Of a stretch of 64,000 bases of DNA, positions 7,844 to 15,037 are shown piece by piece (the first letter of the stretch is position 1; the number at the start of each line of letters is the position of its first letter). The notes under the pieces are model-generated. The model was not told the DNA's origin, made no database searches, and saw only the letters and a program-made list of their open reading frames with translations. The stretch is taken from assembly GCA_965220855.1 (NCBI GenBank), contig CBDCQY010000001.1, positions 248,001 to 312,000 on the forward strand, in the 5' to 3' direction. The DNA comes from Bin95 sp965220855. Its GTDB lineage: Bacteria > Pseudomonadota > Alphaproteobacteria > Bin95. Made by a program: the position numbers and the translations under genes.

Positions 7844-8103
7844 ACGACGTTATTATTTTCTTTCAGACCCTTTATGCCAAGCTGCTTCTCCGAACCGTCT
7901 TCATATTCGAGCCATACGACTGCAATAAAGATGTGCTTGCGCTTGCCGTCCGCCGGGTCGGTCCAAAAGCCAATATGGAACTCACGCGTGACCTTCGCGC
8001 TGACTGGAATGCGCTCGATCGCCTTGTCCAGACGAGCATATAGCTTTTTTATTTGCTGCTTTCGTTCCGCCTTCTCGTTGGCAAACCGCTTGCTGAACCA
8101 CAA
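7810..8103 (-). CDS. Unrecognised protein, probably the 3' part of a decayed gene
   Basis: From a TTG codon at 8103 there are 97 codons of plausible soluble protein (KLYARLDKAIERI, then beta-rich VTREFHIGFWTD and HIFIAVVWLEYEDG). The TTG has only weak ribosome-site support. Upstream in the same frame, an ATG at 8202 with a strong GGGGGAGAG site opens a stretch that reads as a short N-terminus plus one membrane helix (PFVAIGVGLAIHGIVAML), broken by TAG (8187-8185) and TGA (8118-8116). The simplest reading is a membrane-anchored protein gene with two nonsense mutations. AT-rich; overlaps the convergent gene ending at 7843. Confidence 0.45.
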   Translation of the reverse strand: MWFSKRFANEKAERKQQIKKLYARLDKAIERIPVSAKVTREFHIGFWTDPADGKRKHIFIAVVWLEYEDGSEKQLGIKGLKENNNVVHVSSFEIVVF

Positions 8104-8391
8104 CTTCGCACTGAGTCACGTCAACATGGCAACGATCCCATGGATTGCGAGACCTACGCCAATTGCCACAAAAGGCCTTTGTGGCTATTTTGATTTAGCC
8201 ATGGTTTCTCTCCCCCATTCTGCCGTCAAGTGTTGTCTTTTCGTGTCAATTGGCCCATTTAGATTTTATTAAATTCGCAACAAAACAAGGTATAACATGT
8301 CAGAATTTACCGGGAGAGGGTGTCAATTGGGAAGAATTGGATTCAATGGGTCTTTGTGACGAGGGATTGCGCACAAGCGGCGCGTATCACG
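8104..8391. other. AT-rich stretch without intact gene
   Basis: The left part (8104-8202) is the broken N-terminal end of the decayed minus-strand gene. The rest (8203-8391) is AT-rich with no reading frame above about 20 codons; it would hold the promoter of that gene. I see no attachment-site repeats or transposon ends. Confidence 0.4.
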
Positions 8392-8421
8392 TTCACTAAC
8401 CTGTTTTTGAAGTACTATACT
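8392..8421 (+). promoter_or_regulatory. Sigma-70-type promoter of small RNA candidate
   Basis: TTCACT (8392-8397, 4 of 6 to TTGACA) and TATACT (8416-8421, 5 of 6 to TATAAT) are separated by 18 bases. No protein-coding frame follows; a terminator lies about 60 bases past the -10 box. Confidence 0.5.
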
Positions 8422-8427
8422 GAGATG

Positions 8428-8522
8428 GATTCAGAGTTTTAATGCTATTACATTAAGGTATCCACGACTATAGTTGATCCCCCAGTGCTCGCTGCCGCTT
8501 GCAGAAAGGCGAGGGGGTTTTT
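8428..8522 (+). ncRNA. Candidate small RNA, about 95 nt, with intrinsic terminator
   Basis: A promoter-like pair at 8392-8421 and a strong terminator ending at 8522 enclose about 95 bases with no worthwhile reading frame. The body contains a small hairpin (TAATG 8440-8444 with CATTA 8451-8455), an unpaired stretch, then the terminator stem. It does not match what I know of tmRNA, 4.5S, 6S or RNase P. Size, isolation and signals fit a stand-alone trans-acting sRNA. Exact ends are estimates. Confidence 0.45.
8479..8522 (+). terminator. Intrinsic terminator
   Basis: CCCCC (8479-8483) and CTCGC (8488-8492) pair with GCGAG plus a G-run (8509-8517), with an inner CTGC/GCAG helix (8492-8495 with 8501-8504), and five T follow (8518-8522). 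It is the clearest rho-independent terminator in the window. No gene lies directly upstream on the plus strand other than the sRNA candidate. Confidence 0.65.
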
Positions 8523-8601
8523 CAATTTTCTGATCGACGGGCATTTCAGTATCGGTAATGGTCATATTCAAGTAAACGTCCAATCAGGGTGTTGAACGCC
8601 C

Positions 8602-9885
8602 CTACACCCCCAGCCGGTCCTTCAGCGCATACCAGGCGACGGTGAGGGGAAGGAACCAGGGGCGGCCGTAATAGAGCGGGCGGGTGGCGAAATCCTCGGC
8701 TGCGAACGCCGTGTCCGGCGCGCGGTTGCCGACCATGCCCTGGGCCGCCTTCATGCCGAGCCAGCGCGCCCAGATGACGCCCGAGCCGCAGAAGCCGGCG
8801 GCGTAATGCACGCCGTCATGCGCGACCAGCTTCGGCAGGAAGTCGAAGGTGAAGCCGGTATAGCCGTACCAGCTGTGCGTCACGCCCACGCCCTCCAGCT
8901 CCGGAAAGATTTGCGCGAGGCCCCGCGCCAGCCGGCGGGCCTTGCGGCGCGGGTCCTCGGTCAGCGCGCCGGCGCGCCCGCCGAAGACGATGCGGCTGTC
9001 ATCCGGCGCGGGGCGGAAATAGTGGTAGAGGTTGCGCGTCTCGCCCAGCATTCGGCGCTTCGGCATCAGCCGGTCCAGCTGCGCCTTCGGGATGGAGTCG
9101 GTCGCCACGATCTGGCTCGGGATCGGCACGATGCGCCGGCGCAGCCAGGGCGTCGCCGGGCCGGTGTAGCCATTGGTGGCGACCAGCACCTCGCGGGCGG
9201 CGATGGAGCCGCGCGCCGTGTGCACGCGCTTCTCGCCGGCGCCGCCTTCGATGGCGGTGACGGCCGTCCGCCCATGCACCTCCGCCCCGGCCGCGAGCGC
9301 GCGCTCCAGCAGCCCCCGATGCAGCTTGCCCGGATGCAGCCCGCCGATATCCGGGCGCGCCATGCCGCCGTGATAGAGGTCGGAGCCGATCTCGCCATGC
9401 TGCTCGGCCTTCGGCACCATCCAGGCGCCGATATCCAGATGCCGGTTCAGCAGCTCGCATTCCCGCGCGAGCGATTCATAGTGGTGGGGACGCATGGCGC
9501 CGGTGAAGCGCCCGGTGAGCTTCCAGTCGCAGTCGATCTCCTCGTCCGCGATGAAGCGCGCGAGGTCGGCGCGCGCCGCCTGCCCTTCCGCCATGACCCG
9601 CCGGGCGCGCTCCAGCCCCCAGTCGCGGATCATGGCGTGAAAGCTCTTGCGCAGATTGCCGCTGGCGATGCCGCCATTGCGGCTGGAGGCGCCCTCTCCG
9701 GGCCGGTCCTTCTCCAGCACCGCGACCCGGCGGCCGGCGCGCGCCAGCGTGAGCGCCGCGCCGAGCCCCGTGAAGCCCGCGCCGACCACCACCGCATCGG
9801 CGCGCGCCGGCAGCGGCTCCGGCTCGGCCTCCGGTCGAGGCGCGGCCTCCCACCAGAAGGGATCGGTCTTCAGCGCATGGTCCAT
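8602..9885 (-). CDS. FAD-dependent amine/amino-acid oxidase (DAO family)
   Basis: A 427-residue flavoprotein. The Rossmann FAD motif VVVGAGFTGLGAAL (GAGFTG 35-40) ends in the ribose-binding glutamate of VLEKD, and EGASSRNGG is the second FAD contact typical of the DadA/PuuB/GlpD group. The C-terminal part keeps THSWYGYTGFTFDFLP and AAGFCGSGV. The closest familiar layout is gamma-glutamylputrescine oxidase and related amine oxidases, which oxidise a C-N bond and reduce O2; the substrate here is not known. Cytosolic, with a short C-terminal hydrophobic patch (PWFLPLTVAWYAL). Its start lies 22 bases from the tRNA-Glu gene on the same strand. Confidence 0.85.
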   Translation of the reverse strand: MDHALKTDPFWWEAAPRPEAEPEPLPARADAVVVGAGFTGLGAALTLARAGRRVAVLEKDRPGEGASSRNGGIASGNLRKSFHAMIRDWGLERARRVMAEGQAARADLARFIADEEIDCDWKLTGRFTGAMRPHHYESLARECELLNRHLDIGAWMVPKAEQHGEIGSDLYHGGMARPDIGGLHPGKLHRGLLERALAAGAEVHGRTAVTAIEGGAGEKRVHTARGSIAAREVLVATNGYTGPATPWLRRRIVPIPSQIVATDSIPKAQLDRLMPKRRMLGETRNLYHYFRPAPDDSRIVFGGRAGALTEDPRRKARRLARGLAQIFPELEGVGVTHSWYGYTGFTFDFLPKLVAHDGVHYAAGFCGSGVIWARWLGMKAAQGMVGNRAPDTAFAAEDFATRPLYYGRPWFLPLTVAWYALKDRLGV

Positions 9886-9906
9886 GGGGCGGCGTCCCGG
9901 CGCGGC

Positions 9907-9982
9907 TGGTGACCCCTACGGGACTCGAACCCGTGTTTCCGGCGTGAGAGGCCGGCGTCCTGGACCGCTAGACGAAGGGGCC
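9907..9982 (-). tRNA. tRNA-Glu (CTC anticodon), CCA encoded
   Basis: The minus strand folds as a full cloverleaf: acceptor GGCCCCT with AGGGGTC (one G-U pair), anticodon stem CCGGC/GCCGG with loop CTCTCAC (anticodon CTC, reads GAG), and T-arm ACGGG-TTCGAGT-CCCGT. The CCA tail is present in the DNA (9907-9909). The gene is transcribed towards the FAD oxidase gene. Confidence 0.95.
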
Positions 9983-10103
9983 GCGCGCAAGACGCCCAAT
10001 ATGACGGAAGCGGCCCGAAAGGCAAGCGTCTCGAACGCCATGACGCGCCGCGCCGGCCTGTGGCAGACTGCGGGCTGGATCGGAGCCTTTGGGGGCGCAA
10101 GGA

Positions 10104-10871
10104 ATGGACGCAAAGGGCGAAGCCGCGCTGGTGACCGGCGGCGCGTCGGGACTGGGCCGGGCGACGGCGCGGGCGCTGGCGGAGGCGGGCGCGCGCGTGG
10201 CGCTGCTGGACCGCAACGCCGAACTGGCGGCGGACACGGCGGCGGAGATCGGCGCGCTGGCGCTCGCCTGCGATGTGACCGACGAGGCGGCGGTGGCGGC
10301 GGCGCTTGCGGCGGCGCGCGAGGCGCACGGGCCCGCGCGCATCTGCATCAATTGCGCCGGCGTCGGCGACGCCGGGCGCATCGTCGATCGCCAGGGCCGC
10401 CGGCTGCCGCTCGCCTCCTATCGGCGCGTGGTCGAGATCTGCCTGATCGGCAGCTTCAATGTGCTCTCCCAGGCGGCGGAGGAGATGGCGCGGCTGGAGC
10501 CGCTGGATGGCGAGGGCGGGCGCGGCGTCATCGTCAACACCGCCTCGGTGGCCGGCTATGAGGGCCAGATCGGCCAGATCGCCTACGCCTCCGCCAAGGC
10601 CGGCATCGTCGGCATGACCCTGCCGGCGGCGCGCGACCTTGCGGCCTGGGGCATCCGCGTGTGCACGGTCGCGCCCGGCATCATGGACACGCCGCTGCTC
10701 GCCGGCCTGCCCGAGGCGACGCTCGACCTGCTCGGCGGCCAGGTGCCCTTCCCGAAGCGCACCGGGCAGGACCGCGAATTCGCCTCGCTGGTCATGGAGA
10801 TGGTGCGCAACGACTATCTGAACGGCGAGACCGTCCGCCTCGACGGCGCCATCCGCCTGGCGCCGCGCTAG
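10104..10871 (+). CDS. SDR oxidoreductase, 3-hydroxyacyl-CoA dehydrogenase type 2-like
   Basis: A 255-residue short-chain dehydrogenase. NAD-binding motif TGGASGLG (11-18), acidic D36 after the second strand (NAD preference), NCAG (83-86), and catalytic S148, Y161 and K165 (YASAK). The insert around 90-110 and the ending LNGETVRLDGAIRLAPR are typical of HSD17B10-type 3-hydroxyacyl-CoA dehydrogenases, which oxidise 3-hydroxyacyl-CoA in beta-oxidation-like routes. The ATG at 10104 was chosen; an in-frame TTG at 10089 is possible. Two Cys-rich secreted protein genes follow. Confidence 0.9.
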   Translation: MDAKGEAALVTGGASGLGRATARALAEAGARVALLDRNAELAADTAAEIGALALACDVTDEAAVAAALAAAREAHGPARICINCAGVGDAGRIVDRQGRRLPLASYRRVVEICLIGSFNVLSQAAEEMARLEPLDGEGGRGVIVNTASVAGYEGQIGQIAYASAKAGIVGMTLPAARDLAAWGIRVCTVAPGIMDTPLLAGLPEATLDLLGGQVPFPKRTGQDREFASLVMEMVRNDYLNGETVRLDGAIRLAPR

Positions 10872-10890
10872 CTCGTCCGGGCAGGAGGAC

Positions 10891-11100
10891 GCTTGACCCG
10901 CAGCATTCGGGCGTGCCTGGATGGTGCGACAACTTGTCGGAGAGGGAGTTCGGCCATGCGAGCGATGTCGCGACCGATCGCGGCGGCGCTGGCCGCCATG
11001 CTGCTGACGGCCGGCGCGGCGGACCGGGCCGGGGCGAATGTGTGCGGCGAGGACACGGCGGTGAACGCCGATGACGCCAATTGCCTGGAAGCGTCCACGA
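10891..11100 (+). repeat. Direct repeat, copy 1: leader and 5' end of Cys-rich gene B
   Basis: This copy and the one at 11531-11740 lie exactly 640 bases apart through the start codon and are nearly identical through a 65-base leader (beginning GCTTGACCCGCAG, ending AGAGGGAGTT-x-GGCC) and the whole signal-peptide region. Similarity falls off further into the gene. This marks a recent tandem duplication that copied the gene together with its own expression signals. TTGACC in the leader could be a -35 box, but no good -10 follows. Confidence 0.8.
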
Positions 11101-11510
11101 CCGACGCGACCTACACGGTCAGGAACGCCTGCTCCAAGCTGGGCAAGGTCGTCGCGGGCATCGAACGCGAGAATACGAACAATTCGGAGACCATCGAACT
11201 GACCGACAACCAGGCGGTCACCAACGATTTGTCGGGTCTCTGGTCGATCAAATGCTGCCAGGCGGAAGGGGCTCTGTGCAACAAGGCCGACGCCTACACC
11301 GACGCCAATTGCAGGCGGCTCTTTGCCGGCAGCCCGGCGGTCGCCGATGGCTGCAGCATGACGCACTACCTCACGACGAATGTAGTCAATACCGATCGGT
11401 GCAAGATCTGCGTGACATGCACACACAGCAGTTTTTGGATCCGGGAATGCAACACCTACGATTTCGACGATGTGAGCAGTCTCAGAAACTGCGCGGGCAC
11501 GGCGTGCTGA
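10956..11510 (+). CDS. Secreted cysteine-rich protein B
   Basis: A 184-residue protein. Residues 1-28 form a Sec signal (MRAMSRPIAAALAAMLLTAG, cleavage near AGA-N). The mature chain has 14 cysteines with landmarks shared with proteins A and C: VCGED...ADDANC near the start, RNACSKLGKV, IKCC-x5-LCN, a C-x2-C (KICVTC), and the ending FDDVSSLRNCAGTAC. B and C share long identical stretches such as TIELTDNQAV; A is more distant. No known domain is recognised. The likely location is the periplasm or outside the cell, disulfide-bonded. A good ribosome site (AGAGGGAG) precedes the ATG. Confidence 0.8.
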   Translation: MRAMSRPIAAALAAMLLTAGAADRAGANVCGEDTAVNADDANCLEASTTDATYTVRNACSKLGKVVAGIERENTNNSETIELTDNQAVTNDLSGLWSIKCCQAEGALCNKADAYTDANCRRLFAGSPAVADGCSMTHYLTTNVVNTDRCKICVTCTHSSFWIRECNTYDFDDVSSLRNCAGTAC

Positions 11511-11530
11511 CGCCACGGGGGGAACGGCGA

Positions 11531-11740
11531 GCTTGACCCGCAGCGCCCTGGCGTGATCGGATGGTGCGGCAACTTGTCAGAGAGGGAGTTTGGCCATGCG
11601 AGCGATTTCGCGACCGATCGTGGCGGCGCTGGCCGCCATGCTGCTGACGGCCGGCGCGGCGGACCGGATCGAGGCGGGGGTGTGCGGGGAAGGCGTGGCG
11701 GTGGACGCCGATGACGCTGACTGCCTGGAAGCGTCGAAGG
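11531..11740 (+). repeat. Direct repeat, copy 2: leader and 5' end of Cys-rich gene C
   Basis: Second copy of the duplicated leader plus signal-peptide region; the offset to the first copy is 640 bases. A few substitutions separate the leaders, while the signal-peptide codons are almost unchanged. Confidence 0.8.
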
Positions 11741-12225
11741 AAACGACTGTCAACAAGCCGATCATCACGGAATACACGGTCAAGAACGCCTGCTCCCACC
11801 TGGGCAAGGTGGTGGCGATCATCGATCGCGAAAAACGCGCAGACAAGACCATCGAACTGACCGACAACCAGGCGGTCAGCGACACCGTGTCGGGCTATCT
11901 GTATATCAAGTGCTGCGACGCTGAAGGGACTTTGTGCAACTCGTCCAAGGTGATCACCACAGACAAGTGCGTGGACGCGTGGAACACGAGCCCTGCGGTC
12001 ACTTCGCCCAGGGGTAGTGTCCCCAGGCGCTGCCACACGGACGATAGCGACACTTATGTGAAGATGACCGACAGTCTCGAGTGCGAGGTCTGCGCACGTT
12101 GCCCCTTTTACGAAACCTGGAACGCGCACCATGACCCACACGTTCGGAGCTGTAAAACGCTGAGTATCTTCGATGTGAGCAAGCTCCGAAGCTGCTTCGG
12201 CAAGCTGAAAACCACCTGCTTGTAG
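11596..12225 (+). CDS. Secreted cysteine-rich protein C (tandem paralogue of B)
   Basis: A 209-residue paralogue of B with the same signal peptide (MRAISRPIVAALAAMLLTAG) and 14 cysteines in matching order: VCGEG, ADDADC, KNACSHLGKV, IKCC-x5-LCN, KCVDAWNTSPA, LECEVCARC, and the ending FDVSKLRSCFG...TTC. Relative to B it has insertions near residue 52 and in the region 135-150, so the mature chains have diverged far more than the leaders and signal peptides. That pattern is expected for a secreted protein under diversifying pressure, but could also reflect relaxed constraint. Function unknown. Confidence 0.8.
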   Translation: MRAISRPIVAALAAMLLTAGAADRIEAGVCGEGVAVDADDADCLEASKETTVNKPIITEYTVKNACSHLGKVVAIIDREKRADKTIELTDNQAVSDTVSGYLYIKCCDAEGTLCNSSKVITTDKCVDAWNTSPAVTSPRGSVPRRCHTDDSDTYVKMTDSLECEVCARCPFYETWNAHHDPHVRSCKTLSIFDVSKLRSCFGKLKTTCL

Positions 12226-12357
12226 CGGGCGAGCAATCGTCTGAGGGTTTCGCCTGCGCCGGAAAATGCAGCCCGCCCCGTTCGGAGCCGCCCGGTCCCG
12301 TCGCCTCCCCCGGCCCCGGCTTGCAAGCGCGGGCCGGCGCGTCTTTAATGGGCGGCG

Positions 12358-12906
12358 ATGAGATATATCCTCGAAGACCGGCGGGTGGAGGCGCATGAGA
12401 GCGCCTTCATCGCGCCGACGGCGGTGTGCATCGGCAGCGTGACGGTCGCCCGCAACGCCTCGGTGTGGTGGAACGCGGTGCTGCGCGGCGACTGCGAGCC
12501 GATCACCATCGGCGAGGAGACCAATGTGCAGGACGGCTGCGTGCTGCACACCGACCCCGGCGCGCCGCTGGTGCTGGGGCGCAATGTCACCATCGGCCAT
12601 ATGGCGATGCTGCATGGCTGCATCGTCGGCGACAACAGCGTGATCGGCATCGGCGCGGTGGTGCTGAACGGGGCGAAAATCGGCGCCAACTGCCTGATCG
12701 CCTCCAAGGCGCTGGTGCGCGAGAACGCCGAGATTCCGGACAACAGCATGGTGGTCGGCATTCCCGGCAAGGTGGTCCGGCAGGTGACGCCGGAACTGGC
12801 CGCCTTCTTCGCCGAACAGAACCGCTGGTATGTGGGCAACCGGGCCCGCTTCAAGGAAAGCCTGAAACTCGACGAGGACCCGACGAGCGGCGGGGGAGCG
12901 ACATGA
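12358..12906 (+). CDS. Gamma-class carbonic anhydrase family protein (left-handed beta-helix)
   Basis: A 182-residue hexapeptide-repeat protein. The three zinc/iron-ligand histidines of the gamma carbonic anhydrase family are present: H64 (CVLHTD), H81 (TIGHMAM) and H86 (MLHGC), within a run of isoleucine/valine-rich hexapeptides. Many bacterial members (YrdA/PaaY type) have low or no CO2 hydration activity, so the biochemical role is open; PaaY-like members act on CoA thioesters. The gene overlaps the next (CoA-transferase) by ATGA, so the two are probably translated together, which fits a CoA-linked role. Confidence 0.88.
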   Translation: MRYILEDRRVEAHESAFIAPTAVCIGSVTVARNASVWWNAVLRGDCEPITIGEETNVQDGCVLHTDPGAPLVLGRNVTIGHMAMLHGCIVGDNSVIGIGAVVLNGAKIGANCLIASKALVRENAEIPDNSMVVGIPGKVVRQVTPELAAFFAEQNRWYVGNRARFKESLKLDEDPTSGGGAT

Positions 12907-14126
12907 CCGACAATGCCAACCGCGCCCTGGCGGGCGTCCGCGTGCTCGACCTCACGCAATTCGAGGCCGGGCCTTCCTGCACCGAGGCGCTGGCCTGGCT
13001 GGGCGCCGAAGTGGTGAAGGTCGAGCGGCCCGGCAGCGGCGAGCAGGGCCGCTTCGCCTCCACCGACCGGCCGGGCGTGGACAGCTACTATTTCATGCTG
13101 CTGAACGCGAACAAGAAGAGCGTCACCGTCAATCTCAAGAGCCCGGAGGGCATCGAGACGGTGAAGGCGATGATCTCGCAAGCCGATGTGATGATCGAGA
13201 ATTTCGCGCCGGGCGTCATCGAGCGCCTCGGGCTCGGCTATGACGACGCGCGGGCGATCAATCCGGGCATCATCTACGCCCAGATCAAGGGCTTCGCGCC
13301 CGGCGGCCCCTATGAGAAGTTCCTCTCCTTCGACATGATCGGCAAGGCGGTCGGCGGCGTCATGGCGATCACCGGCGATCCCGAAGGCCGGCCGATCAAT
13401 CCCGGCCCCACCATCGGCGACACCGGCACCGGGCTGCATATGGCGGTCTCGATCCTGGGCGCGCTCTACCAGCGCGGGCGCACCGGCGAGGGCCAGCATA
13501 TCGAGGTCGCGATGCAGGACGCGATGATCAACTATTGCCGGCTCGCCTATGCGGTGCAGGCCACCACCGGCGAGGCCGCCCGGCGGCGCGGCAACGAGGT
13601 CATCATGGCCGGCAGCGCGCCCTCGGACGTCTTCCGCTGCGCGCCCGGCGGGCCGAACGATTATGTCTATATCTACACCACCCGCGCCGGCAACGCCCAT
13701 TGGGAGCGGCTCTGCGAGGTCATCGAACGGCCGGAACTGAAGGACGATCCGCGCTTCGCCACCGCACAGGCGCGCTCTGCCAACCAGGCGGAGCTGGACG
13801 AGGCGATCACCGCCTGGACCTCCGGGCGCAGCAAGCAGGAGGCGATGCGCGCCATCGGCGAGGCCGGGGTGCCGGTGGGCGCGGTGTTCGACTCCAAGGA
13901 GCTTTCCGACAGCGAGGACATGCGCGCGCGCGGCATCTTCCAGACCGTGCAGCATCCCGTGCGCGGCGACTTCCTGATGCCCGGCTGGCCGGTGAAGATG
14001 TCGGGCAACGATGTGCCGGTCGAATGCGCGCCCACGCTCGGCGCGCATACCGACGAGGTGCTGTCGGAGTGGCTCGGCCTCTCCGGCGGCGATATCGAGG
14101 CGCTGCGCGGCAAGGGCGCGCTGTAG
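12903..14126 (+). CDS. Family III CoA-transferase (CaiB/BaiF type)
   Basis: A 407-residue enzyme. The N-terminal GVRVLDLTQFEAGPSCTEALAWLGAEVVKVE is the hallmark of formyl-CoA/carnitine CoA-transferases, followed by LKSPEGIE and NFAPGVIERLGLGYD. The catalytic aspartate is probably D206 (MQDAMINY). Family III enzymes move CoA between carboxylic acids by a glutamyl/aspartyl-CoA mixed anhydride. The substrate is unknown. It starts inside the stop codon of the carbonic anhydrase-like gene and is followed after 44 bases by a solute-binding protein gene. Confidence 0.93.
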   Translation: MTDNANRALAGVRVLDLTQFEAGPSCTEALAWLGAEVVKVERPGSGEQGRFASTDRPGVDSYYFMLLNANKKSVTVNLKSPEGIETVKAMISQADVMIENFAPGVIERLGLGYDDARAINPGIIYAQIKGFAPGGPYEKFLSFDMIGKAVGGVMAITGDPEGRPINPGPTIGDTGTGLHMAVSILGALYQRGRTGEGQHIEVAMQDAMINYCRLAYAVQATTGEAARRRGNEVIMAGSAPSDVFRCAPGGPNDYVYIYTTRAGNAHWERLCEVIERPELKDDPRFATAQARSANQAELDEAITAWTSGRSKQEAMRAIGEAGVPVGAVFDSKELSDSEDMRARGIFQTVQHPVRGDFLMPGWPVKMSGNDVPVECAPTLGAHTDEVLSEWLGLSGGDIEALRGKGAL

Positions 14127-14170
14127 GCGCCCGGCGCGACAACCGCAAACGAGAGGGAAGGCAAGCCCCG

Positions 14171-14905
14171 ATGTCCGAAACCATCGCCGAACAGCTCGCC
14201 CCGGGCGGCGTGCTGCGCGCCGGCATCAACATGTCGAACTTCCTGCTGGTCACCGGGCGCACCGAATCCGGCGACCCCGACGGCGTCTCGCCCGACATGG
14301 CGCGCGCGCTGGGCGAGCGGCTCGGCCTGCCGGTGCAGCTCACGCCCTTCGCGACGCCGGGGGAGCTGGCGGATGCGGCGGCGGAGGACGCCTGGGACAT
14401 CGGGCTGATCGGCGCGGAACCGCAGCGCGCGGAGAAGATCGCCTTCTCGCTCGCCTATTCCGAGATCGAGGCGACCTATCTGGTGCCGGCCGGCTCGCCG
14501 ATCCGCTCGGTGGACGAGGTCGATCGGGCCGGCAACCGCATCGCCGTCGCGGCCCGCAGCGCCTATGAGCTCTGGCTCTCGCGCAATATCCGGGAGGCCG
14601 AGCTGGTGCGCGTCGCAGGGCTCGGCGGCGCCTTCGACCGCTTCGTGGCGGACGGGCTGGAGGCGCTGGCGGGCCTGCGGCCGGGCCTCATCAAGGATAT
14701 CGACAAGCTGCCCGGCGCGCGCATCCTGGAGGGGCGCTTTTCCGCCGTGCAGCAGGCCATCGGCGTGCCCCGCACGCGGCCGGAGGCGGCGGCGCGCTTC
14801 GTCGCCGAATTCGTCGAGGAAGCCAAGACGAGCGGCCTGGTCGCCAGCCTGATCGCCCGCCACGGCGTCGAGGGCCGCCTGATGGTGGCCGCGCCGGGGG
14901 CGTAG
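14171..14905 (+). CDS. Solute-binding protein family 3-like, without signal peptide
   Basis: A 244-residue protein with the two-lobe amino-acid/organic-acid-binding fold (SBP_bac_3): GVLRAGINMSN, DGVSPDMARALGERLG, WDIGLIGAEPQRAEKIAFS and a second-lobe VDRAGNRIAVAARSAYELW. Unlike ordinary ABC-transporter receptors it has no signal peptide or lipobox; the chain begins directly with the domain. No permease or ATPase gene is nearby. It may be a cytosolic ligand-binding protein working with the CoA-transferase pair upstream. AGAGGGAAGG precedes the start. Confidence 0.85.
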   Translation: MSETIAEQLAPGGVLRAGINMSNFLLVTGRTESGDPDGVSPDMARALGERLGLPVQLTPFATPGELADAAAEDAWDIGLIGAEPQRAEKIAFSLAYSEIEATYLVPAGSPIRSVDEVDRAGNRIAVAARSAYELWLSRNIREAELVRVAGLGGAFDRFVADGLEALAGLRPGLIKDIDKLPGARILEGRFSAVQQAIGVPRTRPEAAARFVAEFVEEAKTSGLVASLIARHGVEGRLMVAAPGA

Positions 14906-14912
14906 CGCGGGG

Positions 14913-14932
14913 GCTGCTGCTACGGCAGCAGC
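14913..14932. terminator. Hairpin between convergent genes
   Basis: GCTGCTGC (14913-14920) and GCAGCAGC (14925-14932) form a perfect 8-base-pair stem with a TACG loop, 8 bases after a plus-strand stop and facing a convergent minus-strand gene. No long T-run follows, so termination strength is uncertain. Confidence 0.4.
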
Positions 14933-15037
14933 TTCACGGCGGCGACCGGAACGGCGTTGGCCGCAATCACGAAGCCGAGCGCGAAAGGCCGGCGTCCTCG
15001 AGGCGGTGGATGGCGGCAATGATGTCGAAAGCGGTTG

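Noticed and set aside
8116..8187. Programmed readthrough or selenocysteine at the TAG/TGA codons of the island gene
   Set aside because: The two interruptions use different stop codons, no SECIS-like structure was evident, and the frame looks like a decaying gene.
8281..8360. Short ATG frame of about 20 codons before the small RNA promoter
   Set aside because: No ribosome site, no recognisable sequence, and chance frames of this size are expected.
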